Part shown: positions 47,325 through 58,218 of the stretch, piece by piece
How positions within the stretch are numbered: position 1 is the first letter of the stretch
Layout of the letters: every line of letters starts with the position of its first letter
Source of the DNA: Piper betle
Taxonomy: Eukaryota > Streptophyta > Magnoliopsida > Piperales > Piperaceae
Reading direction: 5' to 3'
NCBI GenBank assembly: GCA_033002965.1
Contig: JAURVB010013825.1
Span: forward strand, 17,895 to 81,894
DNA: 64,000 bases
Notes under the pieces: generated by a model
What the model saw: the letters and a program-made list of their open reading frames with translations, nothing else
What the model was told of the DNA's origin: nothing
Databases searched by the model: none
Made by a program: the position numbers and the translations under genes

Positions 47325-50300
47325 ATGGGCGTTGTTCAATATGCTTTCTACCTACTTTTCTACTTCTCCACTTTCAATTTATTATCTTCAGAGGAATTAT
47401 TCTTGAGCAATGACACTGACAGGGCTGCATTGTTGCAATTCAAGGCTGCAATTGGTAGCAGCAGCCGCAGCTCCGACCATGTTCTAAGCTCATGGAATGA
47501 CACCACCCATTTCTGCAATTGGGAAGGGATCACCTGTGGGCATCGGCACCAAAGAGTGAGGCTCATAGACCTACATGGTCTTGGCTTGGAAGGGACCATC
47601 TCTCCTTATCTTGGGAACCTTATCTTCCTAAGAGGAATCAACTTGAATCACAACAAGTTTCATGGCCAAATTCCTCCCCAGCTTGGTCCCCTCCACTGGC
47701 TTGAGGATTTGAACCTGAGTTACAACTCACTCGCAGGTCAGATTCCCATCAACATATCCCATTGTTCAAATCTGAGGTTTCTGAATCTTAATCGTAACCA
47801 GCTGCTAGAGGGTCCAATTCATGCCCAACTCACCACCTTCCCAAAGCTTCTTGTCATGATTCTCAGCTTTAATAGTATTAAGGGAACTATACCACCCTCC
47901 ATTGGTAACCTCTCCACTCTTCGATATCTGAATCTCGATGCTAACAACTTAACTGGTCAGATTTCCCATAGACTCGTAAGAATAAGAGGTCTAAGATTTC
48001 TCTCTTTAGAAGAAAACTCTCTCTTTGGAAAAATACCCCTTTCGATTTACAACCTTTCCTTCTTGAAGGCCATTTCTTTTATGGATAATCAACTCTAGGG
48101 AAACCTTCCCATGAACATGGGACTGGCTTTGCCTAATCTTGAATTTTTTGCTGCATCAAACAACCATCTTGTAGGCTCTATTCCAGTTTCTTTGTCCAAT
48201 GCTTCGCGTCTGCAAGAATTCCAAATCTTTGAAAACAGGTTCAGTGGCAAAGTCCCTCAAAATATAGGGAACTTGAGATACCTCACAAATTTGGGGCTAG
48301 GGGATAATCACCTTAGAAATGATGGCCATTTAAATTTTCTGGATTTGCTGGCAAATTGCTCTGAGTTAGCTTACCTGAGTGTACATGATAACTCTTTCAC
48401 GGGACGGGTGTCATCCATATCCAATCTTTCTTCTAAATTAGTAGCGCTTGAATTGTCAGCAAACAGATTCTATGGCAACCTGCCCCCAAATTTTGGCAAT
48501 TTGGTGGGATTACAATTCCTCAATATACAAAAGAACTTCTTGTCAGGTAATATTCCACCAAGTATTGGGATGCTTTCTGAACTGGTATCGCTTAGCTTGT
48601 CTGGGAATAAACTTCATGGAGGAATTCCACCTTCCATTTGCAATGGAAGCTACATGCTTGATCTTTTCCTGTCCTAAAACAACTTAGAGGGTGGCATACC
48701 ATCTTGCATAGGAAAGTGCAACAAACTACTGAGATTGCAAATATCAGGGAACAAACTTAATGGCCGCATACCAAAAGAGCTTTTCACAGTTTCTTCTTTG
48801 TCAATTATTTTAGGTCTGTCTGACAATTTGCTAAATGGAGCACTACCCTCAGAAGTTTCAAATTTGAAGAATTTAGGGATTCTTTTCTTAGCAACAATAG
48901 ATTGACAGGGGAGATTCCTAGCTCTTTAGGATCTTGTACGAGCTTGGAGGGTCTCTATCTGGAAGGCAATTTCTTCCAAGGAAACATTCCTGTGTCTCTT
49001 GCGAATGTTAAAAACCTTCAAGAAATAGACCTTTCACAAAACAATCTTTCTGGTCCCATTCCAAACTTTCTCGGGGAACTAAAATCGTTGGAGTTCCTTA
49101 ACTTGTCATTCAATAGCTTCGAGGGAGTTGTTCCTGATAAGGGAGTCTTTCAAAATGCAAGTAGAGTAGACTTGAAGGGGAACAAATTGCTCTGTGGTTG
49201 TCCTCTCATTCTTCATTTACAAGCATGTGCAATAGAAATCTATGGGAAAAAAAAGAACAAAGTTATTTATGTGATAATCCCATTGTTATGCTGCTCATTC
49301 ATCATCTCCCTCTTGTTTTAGCTAACCTCTACACCCATTCTTAGTGGTAATCATCCAAAAGTTTCATACCAAAATTTAATGAAGGCAACTAATGGATTCT
49401 CATCCCAAAGTTTGGTAGGTGTGGGAAGATATGGGACAGTGTATAAAGGAGAACTGGAACAACATGGAACCGTTGTTGCAATCAAGGTGTTAAACCATCA
49501 ATTGCATGGAGCAGCTAAGACATTCAGTGCCGAATGCAAAGCCTTGAGAAACATCAAGCATCGCAATCTTGTGAAGATTATAACGTCCTGTTCAAGCATA
49601 GACCATCGAGGCAATGACTTCAAAGCTTTGGTGTTTGAGTTTATTCCTAATGGGAGCTTGGAGTCTCGGCTATATAAATCACCCAACCCAGAGCAAACAT
49701 TAGAACATCTGAATTTAATTCAAAGGCTAAATGTGGCCATTGATGCAGCTTCAGCACTGGATTATCTTCATAATCAGTGCCATGATTCAATCATTCATTG
49801 TGACTTGAAGCCAAGCAATATTCTTCTTGACGATGAAATGGTAGCACATGTTGGTGATTTTGGATTGGCTAAGTTTGTCAATGTGGGTCCAAATAATCCT
49901 TCCCAAGGTGGAAGTAGTTCAATGGCAATCAAGGGAACCATTGGGTATGTTCCTCCAGGTAATCATATTTCTTCTAATCCTTACTTTTCTTTTTTCTTTT
50001 TCCCTTCCATGTTGTTGATTGGTTATTAATTAATTATAAATGGTTAACTTGAAGAGTATGGTATAGGAGGCCAGATATCCACAAGAGGAGATGTGTATAG
50101 TTACGGAGTTGTTCTGCTTGAGTTGTTTATCGGAAAGAGGCCAACTGATGAGGTTTCACTGAAAAGATTAAGCATCCATGAATATGTGAAGCATGCTTTT
50201 CCTCGGCAAGTTGCGGAGATAGTGGATCCTAAAATCATTCCAGGCGAGGTTCACAACGATGGGGCTACGAGGGAATGCTTAGTGACGATTCTTCGAGTTG

Positions 50301-50395
50301 GAATAGCTTGTACAATGATGCCACCCCATGAACGTCCAACAATCAAAGCTGTGCTCAATGATGTTCATGCTGTTCGAACCTCTTTTCTTCAATAG
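47325..50395 (+). pseudogene. G6: full-length LRR receptor kinase, inactivated
   Basis: ATG at 47325 (an in-frame ATG also at 47313). Intron 49959-50054 (acceptor TTGAAG instead of TTGCAG, still AG), exon 2 50055-50395. Lesions: a TAG at 48096-48098 where G1 has CAG; a TAA at 48675-48677; a one-base deletion near 48888; and a deletion of the end of the membrane span and the juxtamembrane segment with a stop at 49319-49321. The kinase frame 49379-49958 is intact (GVGRYGTV, VAIK, HCDLKPSN, DFG). The TATA position reads 'ctatacatacatg' and is degraded. Confidence 0.9.
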
Positions 50396-50625
50396 AATAT
50401 ATTATTCTGATTAAACAAACATTTGATTGTCTTGTGCTTGGGGATTTATTATATATATTTCTCGTCTTTATTAATTTCCATTTGTTAAATTTGTTGTGCT
50501 AATTACAAATGTATTCATTAGGTTGTATCCATCTATCGATCTTTAATATGTAATAAGGGAAGATGTGTACAACTTTTGATGAGAGAGAAACAAATGTCAC
50601 ACGTCTTTAATATATAACAACATTG
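50396..50625 (+). other. 3' flank of G6
   Basis: Short AT-rich sequence related to the start of the G4 3' flank. It ends at the G7 fragment without the conserved module. Confidence 0.5.
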
Positions 50626-51090
50626 CAATTTGCTAAATGGAACACTACCCAAAGTAGTTTCAAATTTAAACAATGTGGGGGCTCTTTATGATCATTTCGA
50701 TCTTGCACAAGCATCGAGGGTATCTATCTGCAACGTAATTTCTTCCATGGAAGCATTCTGGTGACCTTTGAGAACATAAAAATCCTTCGATAAAAAAATC
50801 TTTATGGTTCCATTCCAAGTTTTCTAGGGAAAACATTGGAGTTCCTTAACTTGTCATTGTATAACTTCGAAGTAGTTGTTCCTTACAAGGGAGTCTTTCA
50901 ACAAGTAAGTGGAGTAGACTTGAAGGGAGGAGTTCTTTCTGGCTGTGTATTACTGGAAAAGAAAATTGAGGAAGGAACAAGCCGCTACTCCTGTTCTTGG
51001 AAAGAATCATCCAAAAGTTTCATAGCTGAATTTGATGAAGGCAACTGATAGATTCTCATCTGATAGTTTGGAAGGTACAGAAAGATATGA
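50626..51090 (+). pseudogene. G7: fragment, last LRRs to kinase start
   Basis: Matches LRRs 18-22 of G1 ('aatttgctaaatggaacactaccc' region), then FLNLSLYNFEVVVPYKGVF. It jumps over most of the ectodomain end and membrane span to '..gaaaattgaggaaggaac' (juxtamembrane), and ends in the degraded glycine loop ('ggtacagaaagatatgag'). Many stops and shifts. Confidence 0.8.
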
Positions 51091-51639
51091 GAATCATCCA
51101 GGCCATACAATGTTGTGGTGACTATGGTGCGACTTCCCGTTGTGTGTGTCCGGGACATGACATCTCTTTTATCATTTTCCCCTATTGCTTAATATTTTCA
51201 CCTTCTGGCTTCTCAGAGCAGATGTTAAATATTAACACCACCTTGGTTCTGTCTATGGTCACAAATGTTGCTTGTTGATCATTACAGCCCCAGACCTTGT
51301 ATCCCAAAGTCCTAATCACCGAGAACAAGAAGGTTGTGAGTTTGTTTGGGAGCGACATGGGACTAATGCTTTTTTAAGTTGGTCACGTCTCTGCAAGCAG
51401 TCGATTATTTATTGCTTGAAACTTTGTGTCACACTTCCTCAAGTACCAAAAAATATGAACAACCTTAATAAAGAGACATGATAAGTCGGCTGGCCATGTT
51501 TATGCATGACTTTGTACTTGACAATGCGACATTGGAAATGGCCGGTCTTTAGTTCAAGAGTCTACACATCTTACTTTATTCAGAATAACTTCTCTATGTA
51601 TTCATAATAACATATACACTTGAAGCATTGCAAATAGTC
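51091..51639 (+). other. Spacer with fragment shared with 25.5 kb, and G8 upstream region
   Basis: 51190-51365 is the second copy of the unidentified fragment at 25530-25960. From about 51480 the sequence is the receptor-kinase 5' flank ('tcggctggccatgtttatgcatgact', 'gagtctacacatcttactttattc'). The TATA position reads 'ctctatgtattcataat', a degraded box. Confidence 0.55.
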
Positions 51640-53576
51640 ATGGACGTTCTTCAATATGCTTACCTCCTTTCCTACTTATTCTCCACTTCGTTATTGTCTT
51701 CACAGGCATTGTTCCTGAGCAATGAGACTGACATGGTTGCACTGCTGCAATTCAAGGCTGCCCTTGGCATTAGCAGCAGCGGCTCGGACCATGTTCTAAG
51801 CTCATGGAATGTGACCACCCATTCCTGCAATTGGGAAGCGATCACCTGTGGGCATCGGCACCAAAGAGTGAGGCTCATAGACCTGCATGGTCTTGGCTTG
51901 GAAGGGACCATCTATCCTTATCTTGGAAACCTTAGCTTCCTAAGAAGGATCAACTTGACTCACAACAAGTTCCATGGCAAAATTCCTCCCCAGCTTGGTC
52001 TCCTTCACAGGCTTGAGCATTTGAGCCTATGTTACAACTCACTCGCAGGTCAGATTCCTATAATCATATCCCATTGTTCAAACCTGAGGGTTCTTAATCT
52101 TTCTAGAGACCAGCTATTACAAGGTCCACTCTTCGATATCTGTGTCGTGCATATACCAACCTAACCGGTAAAATTCCCTATACCCTGGGAAAAATGAAAA
52201 GTTTAGAAGTACAAATTCTATCATCAAACTATCTCTTTGGACAATACCCCATTATGTTTATAATATTTCCTCTTTGACAACTTTTTCTCTTAACAATAAT
52301 CAACTCCAAGGAAACCTTCCCATGAACGTGGGACTGGCTCTGCCTAATCATGAATTTTTTGCTGTTGCAAACAACAGCCTTGTAGAATCCGTTCCAATTT
52401 CTTTGTCCAATGCTTCAGGATTGAAAGTATTCCAAATCAGTAACAATTGGTTAAGTGGCAAAGTCCCCCCAAATATAGGGAGCATGAGATATCTCACAAA
52501 GTTGGGGGTAGGGGAGAATCGCCTCAGAAATGACGACCATTTAAATTTTCTAGACTTGTTGGTAAATTGCCTAAACCCTAAACCCTAAACCTGAGTTTAT
52601 ATGAAAACTCTTTCACAGGACGGGTGTCATCCATTTCCAACCATTCTTCAAAATTAGTAATTCTGGACTTCTCAACAAACAGATTCTATGGCAACCTGAC
52701 CCCAAATATTGGCAATTTGGTGGGATTACAAGCCCTCAGTGTACAAAATAACTCTTTGACAGGTAATATTCCACCAAGTATTTGGATGCTTTCTGAACTG
52801 ATATTACTTAGCATGTCTGGGAATAATCTTCATGGACAAATTCCACCTTCCATTTGCAATGCAACAAACTACTTACCTTGCAAATAGCAGGAAACAACCT
52901 TAACGGTAGCATACCCGAGGGGCTTTTCACAATTTCTTCCTTGTCTATTTTTCTAGATATTTCACACAACTTTCCAAATGGAACATTATCCATAGAAACT
53001 TAAAATTTGAAGAATTTAGGGATTCTTTCTGTTAGCAACAATAGATTGACAGGCAAGATTCCATGCTTTTAAGGACCTTGTCCGAGCTAGGAGGTTCTCT
53101 ATCTACAAGGTAATTTCTTCCAAGGAAGCATTCCTGTGTCTCTAGCGAATGTAAAAAACCTTCAAAATATAGACCTTTCACAAAACAATCTGTCGGGTCC
53201 CATTCATGGTTTTCTTGGGGAACTAAAATCGTTGAAGTTCCTTAACTTGTCATTCAATAACCTCAAGGGAAGTGTTCCTCATAAGGGAGTCTTTCAAAAT
53301 GAAAGTGGGGTGGACTTAAGGGGCAATAAATTGCTATGTGGCGGTCCTATTCTTCTTCATTTACAAGCATGTTCAGCAGAAATCCGTGAGAAAAAGAAGT
53401 CCAAAGTTTTGCATGTGATAATCCCATTGCTCTTCTGCTCATTCATACTCATCTCCCTCTTGTGCTTTACAGGTGTACGTTATTGGAGAAGAAAATCAAG
53501 GAAGGGGGCAACCCATTCTTGGTGAGAAATATCAAAAAGTCACATACCAGAATTTGATGAAGGCAACTAACGGATT
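51640..53576 (+). pseudogene. G8, part 1: ectodomain and membrane span of a broken LRR receptor kinase
   Basis: ATG at 51640; signal peptide, N-cap and the first LRRs read openly to 52164. Lesions: an internal deletion of more than 100 bp at about 52125 (ggtcca joined to ctcttcgatatc); frameshifts near 52250; a telomere-like insertion at 52570-52592; a deletion between short repeats 'tgcaa' (about 52856) that removes most of an LRR; a stop at 53000; and a juxtamembrane deletion with a stop at about 53523. The last LRRs and the membrane span (HVIIPLLFCSFILISLLCF) are readable at 53136-53480. The gene is cut by a TRIM at 53577 in the codons for ATNGF, just before the glycine loop. Confidence 0.9.
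52570..52592. repeat. Plant telomere-type repeat (CCCTAAA, about 3.3 units) inside G8
   Basis: It replaces 14 or so bases present in G1, G4 and G6 (the 'tctgagttagctta' position) with CCTAAACCCTAAA... The flanking LRR sequence is otherwise collinear. Confidence 0.75.
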
Positions 53577-54930
53577 TGTTGGGTTTATCCCACATCAGTC
53601 ATAAATGGTGTTGGTGACTTGTTTATTAGCTAATGGGAAAACCTTATTTTTTGATATAGTTTTTAAATTAAAAAAGGCCTATGAAACTTGTTTTTAGTCT
53701 TTTTGGGGGACCCATAGGGCCCAATAATGGTATCAGAGTCTGGTTAGTTTTGGTGTTGCCTTGGTTTGCCTCATGGCCAAATTGGAGTCTCCTCAAACTT
53801 CACTTAGTTTTGGTGTTGCTTTGTTTTGCCTTGTTGAGATTTGCTTACGATTGTTAATGGTAGCTTCGCCAAGTTTTTAATCAAGTGACATCTTTCCTTT
53901 ATTCTCATATTTGTGATTAATCCTAGTTGTGTATAAAGTGCAATAAATTGGTATTGAAGGAGTTTGTTCTCTCGTAAATATTTTTTATATCAAGTTGTAA
54001 TATAGTGAATTTGATCCGGCTGTCTACCCGTGATTTTTCACCGAATTTGGTTTCCACGTAAAATTGATGTTCTCTCCTATTTGTGTTAAATTTAGTTAAA
54101 ATGGGGATTTAGGCTTTTCATTAATCCCCTAATAAGTGGTATCATAGCCTAGTTGGTTTTGTTGTTGCCTCGGTTTGCCTTGTGGCATGTCAGCCAGCCC
54201 GAATTAGAGTTTCCTGAAACTTCACTATTAACATGTGGACCTAGCATGTGTGAGGGGGAGATGATTTGGATGGTATGATGTAGTATGTCAGCTAGCTTGA
54301 ATCGGAGTCTTGTGAAACTTCACTAAAACATGTGGACCTAGCATGTGTGAGGGGGAGATGATTCAGATGGTATGATATGTGAGGGGGAGAATTATTGGGT
54401 TTACTACATCAGTTATTAATGATGTTGGTGACTTTTATATAGGCTAATATGAAAGTTTTATTCCTTGAGCTAGTTTTTAGATTAAGAGAGGCATATGAAA
54501 CCTTTTTCAAGTCTCTTTTGGGGGGCCAAATGGCCCAACAATTTTATCAAAGCCTGGTAGGTTTTGGTGTTGCCTCTGTTTGCCTCATAGTATGCCGGCC
54601 AGCCCAAATTGGAGTCTCCCGAAACTTCACTATAACATGTGGGCCAGCATGTGGTGAGGGGCAGATGATTCAGATAGTAGCTAACCCGAATTGGAGTCTC
54701 TTGAAACTTTACTATAACCTATTGACCTAGCATGTGGTGAGGGGAAATGATTCGGGTGGTGTGATGTGTGAGGGGGAGAATTGATGGGTTTATCCCACAT
54801 CATGTCTTGAGCTGACTGGTAACTTGTATAGAGGTTAATGGCAAAGATTTATTCTTTAAGCTAGCTTTTGGATTAACAGAGGCCAATGACACCTGTTGCA
54901 AGTCCTTTTGGAGGCCTGAATGGCCCAACA
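53577..54930 (+). mobile_element. Composite of TRIM elements inside G8 (three LTRs)
   Basis: LTRs of about 150 bp: 53577-53726 (TGTTGGGTTTATCCC...), 54393-54540 and 54782-54930 (...CCCAACA). A PBS TGGTATCAGAG at 53728-53738 follows the first. Internal regions carry the 'gaattggagtctcc.gaaacttcactataacatgtggacctagcatgtgtgaggggga' module and a 'gtgagggggagaa' polypurine tract before the LTRs. No coding capacity. A copia LTR fragment (53885-54149) is embedded in the first internal region. The right end is followed by TAAAG, the host sequence. Confidence 0.8.
53885..54149 (+). mobile_element. Copia LTR fragment embedded in TRIM DNA
   Basis: Matches 60064-60344, the last two thirds of a copia 3' LTR ('gatccggc.gtctac.cgtgatttttcacc', 'ggtttccacgtaaaattgatg'), followed in both places by a degenerate PBS and TRIM internal sequence. 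Its left edge marks the start of the 6.2-kb duplicated unit. Confidence 0.7.
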
Positions 54931-55811
54931 TAAAGGAGCACTTGAACAAGAAGGAACCGTTGTTGCAATCTAGGTGTTAAACCTTCAATTGCATGGAGCA
55001 GCTAAGACATTCAGTGCAGAATGCAAAACCTTGAGAAACACAAGCATCGTAATCTTGTGAAGATCATAGCATCCTGTTCAAGCATAGACCATCGAGGAAA
55101 TGACTTCAAAGCTTGGTGTTTGAGTTTGTTCCTAATGGGAGCTTGGAGTCTTGGCTATACAAATCACACAACCCAAAGCAAAGATTAGAACATCTGAATT
55201 TAGTTCAAAGACTAAAGACCAATGTGAGCTTCAGCACTGGATTATATTCATAATCAGTGCCATGATTCAATCATTCATTGTGACTTGAAGCCAAGCAATA
55301 TTCTTCTTGACGATGAAATGGTAGCACATGTTGGTGATTTTGGATTGGCTAAGTTTGTCAATATATCCCAAGGTAATCATATTTCTTCTAATCAAGACAT
55401 TTCTTTGTTCTTTTCCCTCCCATGTTGTTGATTGGTATTGATAGTAAGATGGTTAACTTGCAGAGTATGGTATAGGAGGCGAGATATCCACAAGGGGAGA
55501 TGTGTATAGTTATGGATTTGTTCTGCTTGAGTTGTTTATCGGAAAGAGGACAACTGATGAGGTTTCACTGAAAGGAGTAAGCATCCATGAATATGTGAAG
55601 CATGCTTTTCCTCGAGCAACTTGCGGAGATAGTGGATCCTAAAATCTTTCCCGATGACGTTCACAACCATGGGGATACAAGCGAATGCTTAGTGACGATT
55701 CTTCTAGTTGGAATAGCTTGCACAACGATGTCACCCCATGAACGTCCAACAATAAATGTTGTGCGTAAAAATGTTCATAGCTGCTCGAAGCTCGTTTGTT
55801 CGTTACAATAA
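54931..55811 (+). pseudogene. G8, part 2: kinase domain remnant
   Basis: Resumes at KGALEQEGTVVAI, but the glycine-loop codons are missing. The VAIK lysine is TAG (54971-54973). A one-base loss follows at 'gagaaacacaag' (about 55040). HCDLKPSNILLDDEM and VGDFGLAKF are present (55277-55358). Then the whole activation segment up to the intron donor is deleted ('tatatcccaag|gtaatcat', about 55373). The exon 2 acceptor TTGCAG is at 55463. A one-base insertion (about 55615) and a changed end follow. Non-functional. Confidence 0.9.
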
Positions 55812-57595
55812 CTTAATTAGATTAAACAAAATACAGTTTGTCGTGTGGTGCTTGGTGATTTATTATGCTCTTTCATTAGGCTGTATTTCCAATTTTTTAT
55901 GCCATCATCCCAGTGTAAGTTACAGCTTCATTCCAATTTAATTGATACATGATTTTCTTATAAGAAGCCCGTGTCAAAACGTCTCTTGGCTTTGCAATAC
56001 TGCTCTGTCACGGGGTGACATGACTAAAGCCCGTCACTATTTTGTCATGGTTTTGTGCATATGGTCGGGACAAATTTCCCTTGACAAGTTGAGGGTAGAC
56101 CTCCTTATTTTGTTTCACAATGTTCCTCATCTTTCTTCTCTTCCATGATCATCTTCTTCCAACAAGTGCAGAAATTTCTCCTCCCGGATGCAACCAAGTG
56201 TTATTATGATAAACCAAGACTATGTACAAGTGATTGAGATTATTTATGTAAAAATTTAAGTGGTGGAATTGAAAGAAGTCATTGGTTGGTTGGTGAGACT
56301 GGATGACCATGTAACTTGTTTCTTTGTACTTAGCCTCCACTCTTTCTTCGACTTCATCAGGACGTCCGCAAGTGTTTGCAAACGCGTGCTGGCTGACGCG
56401 TCACCAACTCATCAAAGTCAAAGTCAAAATGATTCCATCTCGTCTAATACTATTTTCTAAGGTATGAATAATGTTCATTTGCTTTATATGGATTAAAAGA
56501 TAATTATTATTTTGAGTAATGTAATTGACTAAATTGTATATGTACAACTTTAATTATAATTCATAGGTGTGTAATAAGAAATAGAAGTTATTTTTGCCTA
56601 ATATTGATATTATATTTTCAAATAGGAAATATTTTTATAATTAAGAAGATTTTGTTGATTTATCAATTACTTTAGAATTCTAGGTGTGTAGCGAAAGAGA
56701 AGGGATGATTCTTGGGGTTAGTATATAAAATTTTGAAAATATATACATTAGATCCATTTAAAATAAATTAGTAAATTTATATTCATGTAAAATACATCTC
56801 TTTTTATTTATTTTGAAGCTTGAATTTTTTTTATGTTAATTTGATGCTTCATGTAGTTTATGTATATCTGTATTTATGTATGTGTCCACAAAAAAATTTG
56901 GATATGGACACAGATGGTGTTCGTAAAAAACTTTGTGGACACAGACACATCGGGAGGAAGACTACAACTTTTCTTTTCCATTCTTTTATACCAAAATACA
57001 AAATACAAATATGTTTTTGTATTTGTACATATAATAATATAAATGTTTATCTTCCCCGTTATTCCACTAACTACTCAAACAGTTACAACTTATCGGAATC
57101 CACGCTCATTTGATTATTTTACGCGAATCAAAGTCTCATGAAGCAGTGATATAAAATAAAACATGCGGAGGATGAAACTGGAAACCTTACCCAGCTCGAG
57201 TACGACAGATATGAGGCTCCCAAAGTCTTGCATTCATTCACATCCAACGGCCTTTTACTCTTAGAATATATTTGGTTAGAATTTAAAAAATAGAAAATAT
57301 ATGAAACATATAAAATGGTAATTTCTGGCAAAAACATTGACTTTCTTCTAAAAAGTTATCCATTTTTAGTATTTGTTTTTATAAAATGCAAGTAAGTCTT
57401 CCCCCAAGTGGTCTCCTTCGAAAATTTCATCATAACAAAGTTAATTTTTATAAAAATACAAAAAGGGGAAATATATTTGTGAAGAGATTTAACATCTCAC
57501 AATTACATCATAACATAACAAGATCTTTGAAAATTAAAATTAAAAAATTTGTAAATTTTATATTTTTTATACCAACCGAACAGTCTTAGTGATTA
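55812..57595 (+). other. 3' flank of G8 (first copy of the right-edge duplication)
   Basis: Contains the conserved module (56070-56310) and then 1.2 kb of AT-rich DNA without a supported gene. The short frames at 56820-57113 and 57128-57337 recur at 63235-63447 and 63541-63750 only because the whole segment is duplicated. Confidence 0.6.
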
Positions 57596-58218
57596 AAACT
57601 AGTACAACTTCACTATTGGCCGAATTGGAGTCTCTTCAAACTTTACTATTGGCCAAATTGGAATCTCCTCAAACTTCATTATAACATGTGGACCTAGTAT
57701 GTGTGTGCCTCATGGCCGAATTGGAGTCTCCTCAAACTTCACTATTGGCCGAATTGGAGTCTCCTCAAACTTCACTATAACATGTGGACCTAGCATGTGT
57801 GTGCCTTATGGCGAATTGGAGTCTCCTCAAACTTTACTATAACATGTGGACCTAGCATGTGTGAGGGGGAGATGATTCGGATGATATGATGTGTGAGAGA
57901 GAGAATTGTTAGGTGGTTTTGGTGTTGCCTCGGTTTGCCTTATGGCCGAATTGGAGTCTTCTCAAACTTCACTATAACAGGTGGACCTAGCATGTGTGAG
58001 AGGGAGATGATTCAGATGATATGATGTGTGAGAGAGAGAATTGTTGGGTTTATCAGGTTGGTTTTAGTGTTGCCTCTTGGCCAAATTGGAGTCTCTTCAA
58101 ACTTCATTATAAAATGTGGACCTAGCATGTGTAAGGGGGAGATGATTTGGATAATATGATGTGTGCGAGGGAAAATTGTTAGGCTTATCCCACATTAGTT
58201 ATGAATGATGTTGTTGGA
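57596..58218 (+). repeat. Cluster of TRIM internal-region repeats
   Basis: At least six copies of the module 'gccgaattggagtctcctcaaacttcactataacatgtggacc', partly nested, plus two polypurine-tract/LTR starts (about 58035-58055 and 58175-58200). No complete TRIM is delimited. Confidence 0.7.

Larger units (their letters stand above)
45315..50520 (+). repeat. Segmental duplication, unit B (LRR fragment G5 + gene G6)
   Basis: Second copy of 37962-42800. The first 150 bp are almost identical to unit A. The boundary at 45315 coincides with the end of the LTR-like block. Confidence 0.85.

Noticed and set aside
47325..50395. G6 as a functional receptor gene
   Set aside because: Two nonsense codons, a frameshift and a membrane/juxtamembrane deletion cannot be removed by one intron model.
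56149..56340. 63-codon minus frame repeated after G4, G8 and G9
   Set aside because: It follows from duplicated flanking DNA; the G4 version differs at both ends and no family is recognised.
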